Positions 1 through 7,565 are shown, counted from the first letter of the stretch. The stretch: 15,367 bases of DNA from Butyrivibrio sp. (GCA_016297265.1 JAEDHB010000033.1:1-15367), one strand, 5' to 3'. Numbers and translations are program-made. Notes: a model not told the origin generated them from the sequence alone.

Positions 1-408
1 GGTTGGTGTATGGAGGTGTTTTGGACCGGTCTGGGTTCCGCAATCAGGAAGGACAAAAAGCTCTCCAGCAATACCTCCATATGGATGTTTCCCATCTACG
101 CAACTGCAGTAATTATTGAACCAATGTACCGACAGCTTTGCAAACACAACAAAGGCGTAATTAACCGCGGAACGGTTTATGCACTATCAATTATTACCAC
201 TGAATATATAACCGGTTCCCTGCTGAAAATGAAGGGATGCTGCCCATGGGATTACTCCAAAGCAAAATTTAACATCAACGGTGTCATTCGATTAGATTAT
301 CTCCCTGTATGGTTTGTTGTCGGACTGATATATGAAAAAATATTGTGTTCTGATAAATCAAAATCTTCAAAATGCCGTTGTCAAAAGAAAAGCGGCGGGC
401 GCTCGTAA
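1..408 (+). CDS. CmpB-type putative ABC transporter permease / small membrane protein, 5' partial
   Basis: The reading frame is open from the first base of the window. The three codons before the ATG at position 10 encode Gly-Trp-Cys, and GW followed by EV is usual in the interior of this family, so the gene is cut by the left edge and the ATG at 10 is probably not its start. The visible 135 codons match what I recall of the Firmicutes family called putative ABC-transporter type IV / CmpB (PF06541). The cues are an SxWMFPIY motif leading into a membrane segment, an EPxY motif, an RGxxY motif opening a second segment ending in EY, CPWDYS, and an IRLDYxPxW motif opening a third segment. The last 20 residues are rich in Lys, Ser and Cys and probably cytoplasmic. 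It is an integral membrane protein of unproven function; the permease name is historical, and no ATPase partner is visible. The TAA stop lies in the loop of the terminator hairpin shared with glyA. Confidence 0.72.
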   Translation, partial: GWCMEVFWTGLGSAIRKDKKLSSNTSIWMFPIYATAVIIEPMYRQLCKHNKGVINRGTVYALSIITTEYITGSLLKMKGCCPWDYSKAKFNINGVIRLDYLPVWFVVGLIYEKILCSDKSKSSKCRCQKKSGGRS

Positions 409-420
409 GAGTACCCGCCG
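393..420. terminator. Bidirectional intrinsic terminator between convergent genes
   Basis: Positions 393-404 pair with 409-420 to give a 12-bp, GC-rich stem containing one C-A mismatch and one G-U pair, closed by the tetraloop GTAA (405-408). On the minus strand the stem is followed by GCTTTTCTTTT, a good T-tract, so it should stop transcripts of glyA 22 nt past its stop codon. On the plus strand the following run is weaker (TTTCCATATTTTTC). The stem begins inside the upstream plus-strand gene, and the stop codon of that gene (406-408) is in the loop. Confidence 0.8.
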
Positions 421-441
421 GTTTCCATATTTTTCATCTGA

Positions 442-1686
442 TTATATTTCGTAAAGTGGATGTGCGTCTGTAAGGCTCTTAACAATTTCCATTGCCTGAG
501 CTTTCTTTGTCTCATCATCCGTAACTGCAAGCGAGATGGCTTCCGCAACCTGAGTCATATCATCCGTGCTGAATCCTCTTGTTGTTACTGCTGCAGAACC
601 AAGTCTGATACCACTTGTTGTAAATGGCTTCTCAGGGTCATTTGGAATAGCATTCTTGTTGCAGGTAATATTTACGGAATCAAGAAGCTTTTCGGTAGCT
701 TTACCTGTTACGCCCTTGCTTCTTAAATCAACAAGCATAAGATGATTGTCCGTGCCGCCTGATACAAGATTGAATCCCCTGTCCAAAAGACCAGTTGCAA
801 GTGCTGAAGCATTGTCCACAATATTCTTCGCATATACCTTAAAGCTTGGGTCAAGAGCTTCCTTGAAACATACAGCCTTTGCTGCTATAACATGCATAAG
901 AGGTCCGCCCTGGATTCCCGGGAAAATAGCCTTGTTGAAATTGTATTTATCTGCAGCTTCCTGATTGCAAAGGATAAGTCCGCCCCTAGGTCCTCTGAGT
1001 GTTTTGTGTGTTGTTGTGGTAACAACATCTGCATATGGAATTGGGCTCATATGCTGTCCGCCTGCAACAAGGCCTGCAATGTGTGCCATATCAACCATAA
1101 GTGCTGCACCAACTTCATCAGCAATTTCCCTGAATTTCTTAAAATCTATTTTTCTTGCATAAGCCGAAGCACCTGCAAGAATCATTTTAGGTCTGCATTC
1201 TTTTGCAATTCTGAGAACTTCATCATAGTCAATGAATCCGTCATCATTAACGCCGTAAGGAACACAATTAAAATATTTTCCTGACATATTAACCGGTGAG
1301 CCATGTGAGAGATGTCCGCCATGCGCAAGGTTCATACCCATATAGGTATCGCCCGGCTCAAGCATTGCAAAAAATACTGCCATGTTTGCCTGTGCACCTG
1401 AATGAGGCTGAACATTAGCATACTCGCAGCCAAACAATTCTTTCGCTCTTTCTCTTGCAAGCTCTTCCACAATATCAACATACTGACATCCGCCATAGTA
1501 TCTCTTTGCAGGATATCCTTCTGCATATTTGTTGGTAAGTGTGCTTCCCATAGCAGCCATAACCGCCTTACTAACAAAATTTTCTGAAGCAATCAACTCA
1601 ATATGGTCGTTCTGTCTGCCTGTCTCAAGTCTGATTGCATTGGCAACCTCAGGATCAAATGCCTGAATTTCTTCAAATGAATACAT
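442..1686 (-). CDS. glyA: Serine hydroxymethyltransferase
   Basis: A cytoplasmic PLP enzyme that interconverts serine and tetrahydrofolate with glycine and 5,10-methylene-tetrahydrofolate, feeding one-carbon units to purine, thymidylate and methionine synthesis. The 414 residues are full length for the bacterial family (E. coli 417). The PLP lysine is K228 in TTTTHKTLRGPRGG; D199 and H202 sit in VDMAHIAG and should hold the cofactor ring. E56 and Y64 match the E. coli folate and substrate residues E57 and Y65, and R361 in SGIRLG should bind the substrate carboxylate. The start is supported by an AGAGG ribosome binding site (1695-1699) 8 nt upstream. It is the last gene of the minus-strand block, 55 nt after aspS, and ends at the hairpin at 393-420. 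I see no glycine or folate riboswitch in the short gap, so expression probably follows the upstream genes. Confidence 0.97.
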   Translation of the reverse strand: MYSFEEIQAFDPEVANAIRLETGRQNDHIELIASENFVSKAVMAAMGSTLTNKYAEGYPAKRYYGGCQYVDIVEELARERAKELFGCEYANVQPHSGAQANMAVFFAMLEPGDTYMGMNLAHGGHLSHGSPVNMSGKYFNCVPYGVNDDGFIDYDEVLRIAKECRPKMILAGASAYARKIDFKKFREIADEVGAALMVDMAHIAGLVAGGQHMSPIPYADVVTTTTHKTLRGPRGGLILCNQEAADKYNFNKAIFPGIQGGPLMHVIAAKAVCFKEALDPSFKVYAKNIVDNASALATGLLDRGFNLVSGGTDNHLMLVDLRSKGVTGKATEKLLDSVNITCNKNAIPNDPEKPFTTSGIRLGSAAVTTRGFSTDDMTQVAEAISLAVTDDETKKAQAMEIVKSLTDAHPLYEI

Positions 1687-1725
1687 CTCTTATTCCTCTT
1701 TCAAAATAATGTAGTTTTATTTTAA

Positions 1726-1743
1726 AGTCCTTCTCCAAAGACT
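1726..1743 (-). other. Small hairpin overlapping the aspS stop codon
   Basis: On the minus strand AGTCTTT pairs with AAGGACT (7 bp, one T-G pair) around a GGAG loop. The first two bases of the stem belong to the TAG stop of aspS. The following sequence is TTAAAATAAAAC, which lacks a continuous T-tract, so this is at best a weak or partial terminator. It may instead be an RNA-stability element that lowers glyA output relative to aspS. Confidence 0.3.
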
Positions 1744-3532
1744 AATCTTCTTTTATATCAACCTTGATGCTTAATTCCTCAAGCTGAACATCCTCCACCA
1801 CATCAGGTGCTCCTGTTAAAAGACAGGATGCATCCTTAATCTTAGGAAATGCGATTACATCCCTGATGTTATCTGTTTTGGTCATAAGCATTACAAGTCT
1901 GTCAAGACCGTAAGCAAGACCTGCATGAGGCGGAACACCATATCTGAACGCATTGATTAAGAAACCAAACTGTTCTTCCGCTTTCTCATCGGTAAATCCA
2001 AGAATATTAAACATCTTCTTCTGAATATCATCCTGATGGATTCTGACGCTTCCACCGCCTATTTCACAACCGTTAAGAGTGATATCATATGCTTTTGCCC
2101 TTACTTTTTCAGGTGCTGTATCGAGAAGCTCAATATCCTCCTCCATCATCATGGTGAATGGATGATGCATTGCGAGAAGTCTGTTCTGCTCATCGGACCA
2201 TTCAAACAATGGGAATTCGGTAATCCATACAAATTTGTACTCAGCAGGATTGCGAAGGCCCAATTCATCAGCAATTTCAAGACGAAGTGCTCCAAGAACG
2301 CTCCATACAAGTTTGGTCTGGTCCGCTGCAAAAAGAAGCAAATCGCCATTCTCTGCATCCATTCTATCAAGAATTGATTTAATCTCATCCTCAGTCATAA
2401 ATTTGGTAAAAGAAGACTTCAATTCTCCGGTTTCGGAAATTGCAATATATGCAAGACCTTTTGCACCATATCCCTTTGCAAATTCTACAAGAGCATCTAT
2501 TTTCTTACGAGGCATTGCGCCCTGACCCTTGGCATTGATTCCGCGAACAGAACCGCCGTTAGCCAGTGCACCGGTGAATACACCAAATCCGCAATCCTTA
2601 ACAATATCTGATATATCCACAAGTTCCATTCCGAATCTGATATCCGGCTTGTCGGAACCAAATCTGTTCATTGCCTCATTCCAGGTCATTCTCTGTATTG
2701 GCAATTCAATTTCGATGTCCAGAACTTCCTTAAAAAGCTTATGCAGTAATCTCTCGTTAACATCGATTACATCATCTATATCCACAAAGGATAATTCCAT
2801 ATCAATCTGTGTAAATTCCGGCTGACGGTCAGCTCTCAAATCCTCATCCCTGAAGCATTTTGCCAACTGAAAATATCTGTCATATCCGGAACACATAAGC
2901 AATTGCTTGAACAACTGCGGAGACTGTGGCAACGCATAAAAGCTGCCGGGATGAACCCTGCTTGGAACAAGATAATCCCTTGCCCCCTCAGGAGTACTTT
3001 TCTGAAGAATAGGGGTCTCGATTTCCAGAAATCCCTCATCTGCCAGAAACTGTCTTGTAAGTGTTGCAATTTTACTTCTTGTAATAAGAATTCTCTGCAA
3101 ATCAGGTCTTCTAAGATCAAGAAATCTGTATTTTAATCTTATATCTTCCTTGGTCTTTGAATCCTCCTCAATTGGGAATGGAGGAGTCTGTGACTCGGAA
3201 AGAATTCTTATATCGCTTGCAACTACTTCTATTTTACCGGTTGCAATATTATCATTGACTGCTCCGGCTCTGTTGCAAACCTCTCCCGTTACTGCAATAA
3301 CAAATTCACTTCTAAGTGAACCTGCCTTTTCAAAGCCTTCGGCTCCGACCTTATCCTCTTCAAAAATAATCTGAAGTATTCCTGAACGGTCCCTCAAATC
3401 AACAAAGCAAATTCCGCCTTTGTTTCTGTTTTTTGCTACCCATCCCATTACCGTGACGGTTTGTCCGACATTGGTCTCATTAAGCTCCGCACATCTGCAG
3501 GTTCTCTTAAGACCTTTCATTGATTCTGCCAT
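1742..3532 (-). CDS. aspS: Aspartyl-tRNA synthetase (bacterial type, with GAD domain)
   Basis: Charges tRNA-Asp with aspartate in the cytoplasm. The 596-residue length and domain order fit bacterial AspRS. An N-terminal OB-fold anticodon domain (about 10-115, with GWVAKNRNKGG and FVDLRDRSG) is followed by the class II catalytic core: motif 1 around IETP (171-174) and motif 2 with FRDEDLRADRQPEFTQID (227-244). A GAD insertion spans roughly 300-420, and motif 3 is GLAYGLDRLVM (538-548). The start ATG has GAGGAG upstream but at a long spacing of 12 nt; the Met at codon 5 is a possible alternative. The gene lies 27 nt downstream of hisS, a common Clostridia arrangement. Lys38 stands where E. coli has the tRNA-discriminating Leu30, so the enzyme may also mischarge tRNA-Asn if the genome encodes GatCAB; this is inference from a hand alignment. 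Confidence 0.97.
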   Translation of the reverse strand: MAESMKGLKRTCRCAELNETNVGQTVTVMGWVAKNRNKGGICFVDLRDRSGILQIIFEEDKVGAEGFEKAGSLRSEFVIAVTGEVCNRAGAVNDNIATGKIEVVASDIRILSESQTPPFPIEEDSKTKEDIRLKYRFLDLRRPDLQRILITRSKIATLTRQFLADEGFLEIETPILQKSTPEGARDYLVPSRVHPGSFYALPQSPQLFKQLLMCSGYDRYFQLAKCFRDEDLRADRQPEFTQIDMELSFVDIDDVIDVNERLLHKLFKEVLDIEIELPIQRMTWNEAMNRFGSDKPDIRFGMELVDISDIVKDCGFGVFTGALANGGSVRGINAKGQGAMPRKKIDALVEFAKGYGAKGLAYIAISETGELKSSFTKFMTEDEIKSILDRMDAENGDLLLFAADQTKLVWSVLGALRLEIADELGLRNPAEYKFVWITEFPLFEWSDEQNRLLAMHHPFTMMMEEDIELLDTAPEKVRAKAYDITLNGCEIGGGSVRIHQDDIQKKMFNILGFTDEKAEEQFGFLINAFRYGVPPHAGLAYGLDRLVMLMTKTDNIRDVIAFPKIKDASCLLTGAPDVVEDVQLEELSIKVDIKED

Positions 3533-3559
3533 AATGAATTGTATCTCCTCAACTTAATG

Positions 3560-4819
3560 CTATTTTATAGGATTCTTGTAAAAATCCTTAAATATCTTGT
3601 ATCCTTCTTTGCCAAGCTGCTCCTTCTGGAATTTCTTATTCTTATTCATTCTCACAACCAGAACAGGAGTTCCTGATTTGCGCAATGCCTGAGCTTCTTT
3701 TATAATATCACAGAGCATATCTCCTTCAATACCTTTTTCAATAAGAAATGCTGTTTTTTCATTTCCGCCGGGTATCTGAAAATCATTATCAAGAAGAATT
3801 GTAACGATTCTCTCAAAGCCTATCGAAAAACCGCATGCAGGTGTATCATTGCCTGTGAATTTTCCAACCATTTTATCATAACGTCCGCCGCCGCCGACAC
3901 TTGAGCCAAATTCAGGAACTTCAATTTCAAAAATAGTACCTGTGTAATATGACATTCCACGCACAAGTGTAGGATCAAATACTACATCGAAATCATATTC
4001 CTTGGTGCTGTCAACACTTGAAATTATCTCGGAAAGACTCTCCAACACGCCATCATCAAGATAATCCGCAATTTTTTCACATACATATTGAAGTCCGTTG
4101 TCAGCTTTTTCAATTCCTTCAAAAAGCTCTGCATATTTTGCTACGCAGTCCTCTCCATAACCCTCTTTGACAAGCTCTTCTTTAACTCCGTCAAGTCCGA
4201 TTTTATCCATCTTGTCAAGGATGATAAATACTGTATCAAATTCCTCCTCCGGAAATCCGCTGTATGCGGCCATCGCCTTAAGGATTCTTCTCTCGTTGAT
4301 TTTTATTTTAAAATTCTTGAAGCCGATTTTGCCAAGTGTGGTAGTTGTAGCAAGAATCAGTTCAATTTCAGCAAGATTGCCCGGTTCACCGAGAATATCA
4401 ATATCACACTGATAAAACTGTCTGAATCTTCCCTTCTGCGGTCTGTCCGCACGCCATACAGGTCCAATCTGAAGCGCCTTAAATGGCGAAGGCAATGATG
4501 CCGCATTATTAGAATAAAATCTAACCAGCGGAACAGTGAGGTCATATCTCAAACCGCCATCCACCAAATCAGCCTCACTCTGCGCAGTTTCCAGATTGAG
4601 TTTCTCCCCCCTCTTCATAATCTTGAAGATAAGTTTCTCATTCTCGCCGCCCTGCTTGCTGTTAAGGTTTGCAATATTTTCAACAGCCGGGGTCTCAATG
4701 GAGGTGAATCCAAAAGCAGCATAAGTCTCCTTGATAATGCCAATAAGGTAATCCCTTATTTCCATCTCTCTCGGAAGAATGTCCTTCATTCCGGTTGTTG
4801 GTTTTTTAATAAGTGCCAT
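3560..4819 (-). CDS. hisS: Histidyl-tRNA synthetase, LRYDLTVP/FYQCD type
   Basis: Charges tRNA-His with histidine. The 419-residue protein has the class II core: motif 1 near IETPA (41-45), motif 2 with VWRADRPQKGRFRQFYQCDIDI (121-142), the histidine-specific signature LVRGMSYYTGTIFE (285-298), GGGRYD (310-315), and motif 3 ACGFSIGFERI (328-338). A C-terminal anticodon-binding domain covers about 355-419 and is somewhat short. The substrate loop reads LRYDLTVP (90-97), as in eukaryotic and Bacteroidetes enzymes, instead of the LRPEGT seen in E. coli. The intact His signature argues against the catalytically dead HisZ paralog. The start is supported by AGAGG with an 8-nt spacer. A stem-loop lies between the preceding HD-GYP gene and this ribosome binding site. 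No T-box leader is present; the gap is only 48 nt. Confidence 0.95.
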   Translation of the reverse strand: MALIKKPTTGMKDILPREMEIRDYLIGIIKETYAAFGFTSIETPAVENIANLNSKQGGENEKLIFKIMKRGEKLNLETAQSEADLVDGGLRYDLTVPLVRFYSNNAASLPSPFKALQIGPVWRADRPQKGRFRQFYQCDIDILGEPGNLAEIELILATTTTLGKIGFKNFKIKINERRILKAMAAYSGFPEEEFDTVFIILDKMDKIGLDGVKEELVKEGYGEDCVAKYAELFEGIEKADNGLQYVCEKIADYLDDGVLESLSEIISSVDSTKEYDFDVVFDPTLVRGMSYYTGTIFEIEVPEFGSSVGGGGRYDKMVGKFTGNDTPACGFSIGFERIVTILLDNDFQIPGGNEKTAFLIEKGIEGDMLCDIIKEAQALRKSGTPVLVVRMNKNKKFQKEQLGKEGYKIFKDFYKNPIK

Positions 4820-4836
4820 AGTATTTTCCTCTCTTC

Positions 4837-4864
4837 CCTATCCCTTACCGTATATCAGGGATGG
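4837..4864 (-). other. Stem-loop in the leader of hisS
   Basis: On the minus strand CCATCCCT (4857-4864) pairs with AGGGATAGG (4837-4845), giving an 8-bp stem with one bulged A and an 11-nt loop. It sits between the HD-GYP stop codon and the hisS ribosome binding site, and a purine run rather than a T-tract follows, so it is not an intrinsic terminator. An RNA processing or stabilising role is possible but unproven. Confidence 0.35.
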
Positions 4865-4867
4865 TTA

Positions 4868-5497
4868 CTATTTAATCAGTGTTTCAATATATTTTGTATA
4901 ATCTATTTTGCTAATCAGTCTGCAGTCTTCAATAATTTCAAGTGTCTTCGGCTCATGAATCACCTTTTGAAAAGCAATGAATACTTCCATATCATAATTG
5001 CCGATTTCATCAATCATTATTTGCATTGCAGTGTCAATATCGAAGGCTTTTCTGTACGGTCTGTCTGAGATAAGGGCGGTAAAAGTATCCGCAACCCTCA
5101 TAACCCTTGCGCCAAAAGGAATGTCTTCTCCCTTAAGGTTTTCCGGATATCCGGAGCCGTCATAATTCTCATGATGATAAAGCACCGACTGAAGAACAAA
5201 TGAAGAAAAGTCATAATACTGAAGTATATCATAACTTAGCGTAGAATGCATCCTCATATATTTCATATTTTCCATGGAAAATGCATTTTCTGCTCTTCCA
5301 TACAGGTATGAGGACAGCCTGAGCTTACCAATATCATGCACAAGTCCGGCAAGTGCGAGTTCGTAGCAGGTGCCCTCGTCCAGTTCCATCTTGCGGGCTG
5401 TCAGATACGTAAGGTTACTCACGCAGATTCCGTGAATAATATTGTCCTTAAAATCAGCCAGCAAAGTGCTATCCAATTCCTTTGATTTACTCTTCAT
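4868..5497 (-). CDS. Stand-alone HD-GYP domain protein (putative c-di-GMP phosphodiesterase)
   Basis: A 209-residue protein that is almost entirely one HD-GYP domain, with no receiver, PAS or membrane segment. The metal and catalytic residues are in the expected order: H22, HD at 54-55 in LVHDIGK, H84, the HH pair at 108-109, DGSGYP (113-118) containing the GYP signature, and D137 in RVADTFTAL followed by RPYRK. Family members hydrolyse cyclic di-GMP; activity here is inferred. The frame can be read from a TTG at 5521, but I chose the ATG at 5497 because AAGGAA lies 8 nt upstream of it. This gives an 11-nt overlap with the end of hemZ, suggesting translational coupling. The neighbours (hemZ before, hisS after) offer no functional clue; the gene looks like an insertion into an otherwise conserved order. 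Confidence 0.85.
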   Translation of the reverse strand: MKSKSKELDSTLLADFKDNIIHGICVSNLTYLTARKMELDEGTCYELALAGLVHDIGKLRLSSYLYGRAENAFSMENMKYMRMHSTLSYDILQYYDFSSFVLQSVLYHHENYDGSGYPENLKGEDIPFGARVMRVADTFTALISDRPYRKAFDIDTAMQIMIDEIGNYDMEVFIAFQKVIHEPKTLEIIEDCRLISKIDYTKYIETLIK

Positions 5498-6911
5498 CAA
5501 AATACTTCCTTTTTCTATCAATCATTTCGTCAATTCTCTGAATATATTCCTTGACATCCTTGACATTTTCAATTCTGTCAACCCGGTCAGGGTTGTGATA
5601 TACTATTTTACTCTGTGAATTGGCTCCGGCTGCGTAAATCGAATGGAGCTCTTCCATAATCAAAATATTATAGAGTCCCTCGCATCCTTCTTTTGCATAT
5701 CCAACATTTTCAAAATTTCCGGCCATATTTTTTTGCCTGTAAAGATAATATGGCGACATACCGCAGGATTTGGCAAAATCGTATGTAAGATTAATTATCC
5801 TGTCCGTGTTGACTATGTCCGCATCCCTGTATTTTTCTTTGAAAATATTAAGTGCCGCTGCCCTCTTTATTGCCAGCGAATGAACCGTAAGGCTGTCCGG
5901 ATTGAGTTTTTCTATCTCTTCAAGTGTATGCCTTACATCCTCTTCCGATTCTCCCGGAAGCCCGATTATCAAATCCATATTTATATTATTAAAGCCACAT
6001 TCCCTTGCGAGTCCGTAGGTATCAATAATCTGTTGCGTTGTATGACGTCTTCCGATATAATCCAATGTTTTCTGATTCATTGTCTGAGGATTAATTGAAA
6101 TACGGTCAATTCCATTGTCACGAATAGACATAAGTTTATCCCTGTCAATGCTGTCGGGTCTGCCTGCCTCCAGGGTAAATTCCCTTACCTGCGACAGATC
6201 AAAATTATTTCTGATACATTTTATCAGTCTGTCCAACTGGTGCGGCAGCAAAGTGGTTGGCGTTCCTCCGCCAATATATACTGTTGCAGCTTTTTTATTA
6301 CTCAGATGACCTCCAAGAAATTCAAGTTCTTTTTCGAGTGCATCAAGATATGAATCCACTTTATCCTTCCACATGCTGATTGGAAAGGAAGTAAAAGAAC
6401 AATACAGACAGGTGGTTGGGCAAAATGGAATGCCCACATACAGACTGTAGGAATCCGAATAATCGATTTGCGAAATCAGTTTTCTTTCCCTTGCCGCAAC
6501 CTCCATACTGAGATTGATTTTGGTATCCTTCATCAGATATTCCGCGGCAAGAAGCTGTCGGATATCTTTCTCAGCCATGCCCTTTTCCATAAGTCCGTAA
6601 GGTATCTTCGTCGGTCTGATTCCTGTAAGGGTTCCCCATGGAAGCTCAATTCCCCTTATTGAAGAATATATTCCATACAACATTCTTTTAAGCTTGTCCC
6701 TAACAGTTTTTCTATCTGTGCCCGAGGCATGCTCGTCAAGGTGGTAATTCTTACCATCTGAAACATCAATTACAATATGATTGTTTTCTACATTTACAAA
6801 GACCCGGACGAAAATATCGTCCTGTTCCTCGATTACTATTTTCTCACCCGGAAAAAATGCCAAAGTCATAACCCTGACATCATTCTCATAATCGTGAGTG
6901 TTTATTTTCAT
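5487..6911 (-). CDS. hemZ: HemZ-type radical SAM protein (coproporphyrinogen III dehydrogenase family)
   Basis: A radical S-adenosylmethionine enzyme related to oxygen-independent coproporphyrinogen III oxidase. The [4Fe-4S] ligands are C164, C168 and C171 in FCPTTCLYC, following the YVGIPF strand. IYIGGGTPT-like VYIGGGTPT (211-219), LEAGRPDS and the IIGLPGE motif (315-321) are further HemN/HemZ family marks. The 150-residue N-terminal part, with GIRPTK, is characteristic of HemZ rather than HemN. The frame is open to a TTG at 6935, whose TTGA would overlap the preceding stop; ATGs follow at 6920 and 6911. I chose 6911 because MKIN...NDVR...FFPGE resembles the usual start of the family, but no clear ribosome binding site marks any of the three. 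A heme role is uncertain, since many anaerobes carry hemZ without a full heme pathway. Confidence 0.88.
   Translation of the reverse strand: MKINTHDYENDVRVMTLAFFPGEKIVIEEQDDIFVRVFVNVENNHIVIDVSDGKNYHLDEHASGTDRKTVRDKLKRMLYGIYSSIRGIELPWGTLTGIRPTKIPYGLMEKGMAEKDIRQLLAAEYLMKDTKINLSMEVAARERKLISQIDYSDSYSLYVGIPFCPTTCLYCSFTSFPISMWKDKVDSYLDALEKELEFLGGHLSNKKAATVYIGGGTPTTLLPHQLDRLIKCIRNNFDLSQVREFTLEAGRPDSIDRDKLMSIRDNGIDRISINPQTMNQKTLDYIGRRHTTQQIIDTYGLARECGFNNINMDLIIGLPGESEEDVRHTLEEIEKLNPDSLTVHSLAIKRAAALNIFKEKYRDADIVNTDRIINLTYDFAKSCGMSPYYLYRQKNMAGNFENVGYAKEGCEGLYNILIMEELHSIYAAGANSQSKIVYHNPDRVDRIENVKDVKEYIQRIDEMIDRKRKYFDEE
5506..5511 (-). promoter_or_regulatory. Ribosome binding site deciding the HD-GYP start
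   Basis: On the minus strand AAGGAA is 8 nt before the ATG at 5497, within the last codons of hemZ. The TTG at 5521 has no comparable upstream site, which is why the shorter 209-residue product is preferred. Confidence 0.65.
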
Positions 6912-6931
6912 CAAAATCATATTACTGCAAA

Positions 6932-7561
6932 TCAACGACAGAAATAGTTATGGCTGATTTCATATTCTATCGTCGTATCCTCCATATGTCCCGGATATAC
7001 TTTGGTATCTCCCGGCAATACAAACAGTTTTTCGCGAATTGCCCTTACAAGAGCTGCCCCGCTGCCACCCGGGAAATCGCTTCTTCCCACGCTTTCGCAG
7101 AACAAGGTATCCCCTGAGAAAAGAACCTTCTCATCAACAAAGTGATAGCACATTCCGCCAATTGTATGCCCCGGAACCTCTATTGCCTGTATTTTGTAGC
7201 CGGCAACTTCGATAATATCGCCGTCTGCAAGGTATTCATCCGCATCCATCGTAAGTCCCGAACCCATAAACGAACCCGTAAGATTCATCTGTGGGTCATG
7301 CAAAACCTGTTCCTCTGTTTTGCCAATATATGCTTTAATTCCAAAATGCTCTCTTACCTTTGGCATTGCCATTATGTGGTCAAAATGCCCATGTGTTATC
7401 AGAATGGCTTTCGGAACAAAACCTAATGCGTTAACCTTTGCAATAATAGCATCCGCATTGTCTGCCGGATCCACTATAAGTCCCTCCCCTGTTGCATCAT
7501 CATACACATAATATGTGTTGGTTGCGCACATTCCGAGGATATTATGTTCAATCTTCATCAT
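6932..7561 (-). CDS. Metallo-beta-lactamase-fold hydrolase (glyoxalase II-like, YcbL type)
   Basis: A 209-residue cytoplasmic hydrolase with a complete binuclear metal site: THGHFDH (56-62), H132 in VPGHTIGG, D151 in FSGDTLF and H192 in YPGHMEDT. The segment SVGRSDFPGG (157-166) is typical of the single-domain glyoxalase II-like or YcbL subgroup. The C-terminal glutathione-binding domain of true hydroxyacylglutathione hydrolases is missing, so the substrate is unknown and a thioesterase on methylglyoxal-derived adducts is only one possibility. Two ATGs occur in tandem at the start (7561 and 7558), with no strong ribosome binding site. The start is 4 nt past the rel stop, so translation is probably coupled. 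The same gene follows rel in many Clostridia, though I know of no proven functional link. Confidence 0.88.
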   Translation of the reverse strand: MMKIEHNILGMCATNTYYVYDDATGEGLIVDPADNADAIIAKVNALGFVPKAILITHGHFDHIMAMPKVREHFGIKAYIGKTEEQVLHDPQMNLTGSFMGSGLTMDADEYLADGDIIEVAGYKIQAIEVPGHTIGGMCYHFVDEKVLFSGDTLFCESVGRSDFPGGSGAALVRAIREKLFVLPGDTKVYPGHMEDTTIEYEISHNYFCR

Positions 7562-7565
7562 ATTT

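Noticed and set aside
1687..1741. Glycine or tetrahydrofolate riboswitch before glyA
   Set aside because: The 55-nt gap is too short and shows none of the conserved cores of these aptamers.
4088..4498. A 136-codon plus-strand ORF
   Set aside because: It is the shadow of hisS in another frame; the hisS motifs run through the whole interval.
3560..4819. HisZ (regulatory paralog of HisRS) instead of hisS
   Set aside because: The complete LVRGxxYYTGTxFE signature and GGGRYD are present, which HisZ usually lacks, and the gene is next to aspS rather than hisG.
4820..4867. T-box or attenuator controlling hisS
   Set aside because: The gap is 48 nt, far too short for a T-box, and there is no terminator hairpin with a T-tract.
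5643..6098. A 151-codon plus-strand ORF
   Set aside because: It lies wholly antisense to hemZ, whose protein sequence is clearly conserved; the plus-strand product is rich in Cys and Ile, resembles no family, and has no ribosome binding site.
6932..7561. True glutathione-dependent glyoxalase II (gloB)
   Set aside because: The metal site is present, but the C-terminal helical domain that binds glutathione is absent.
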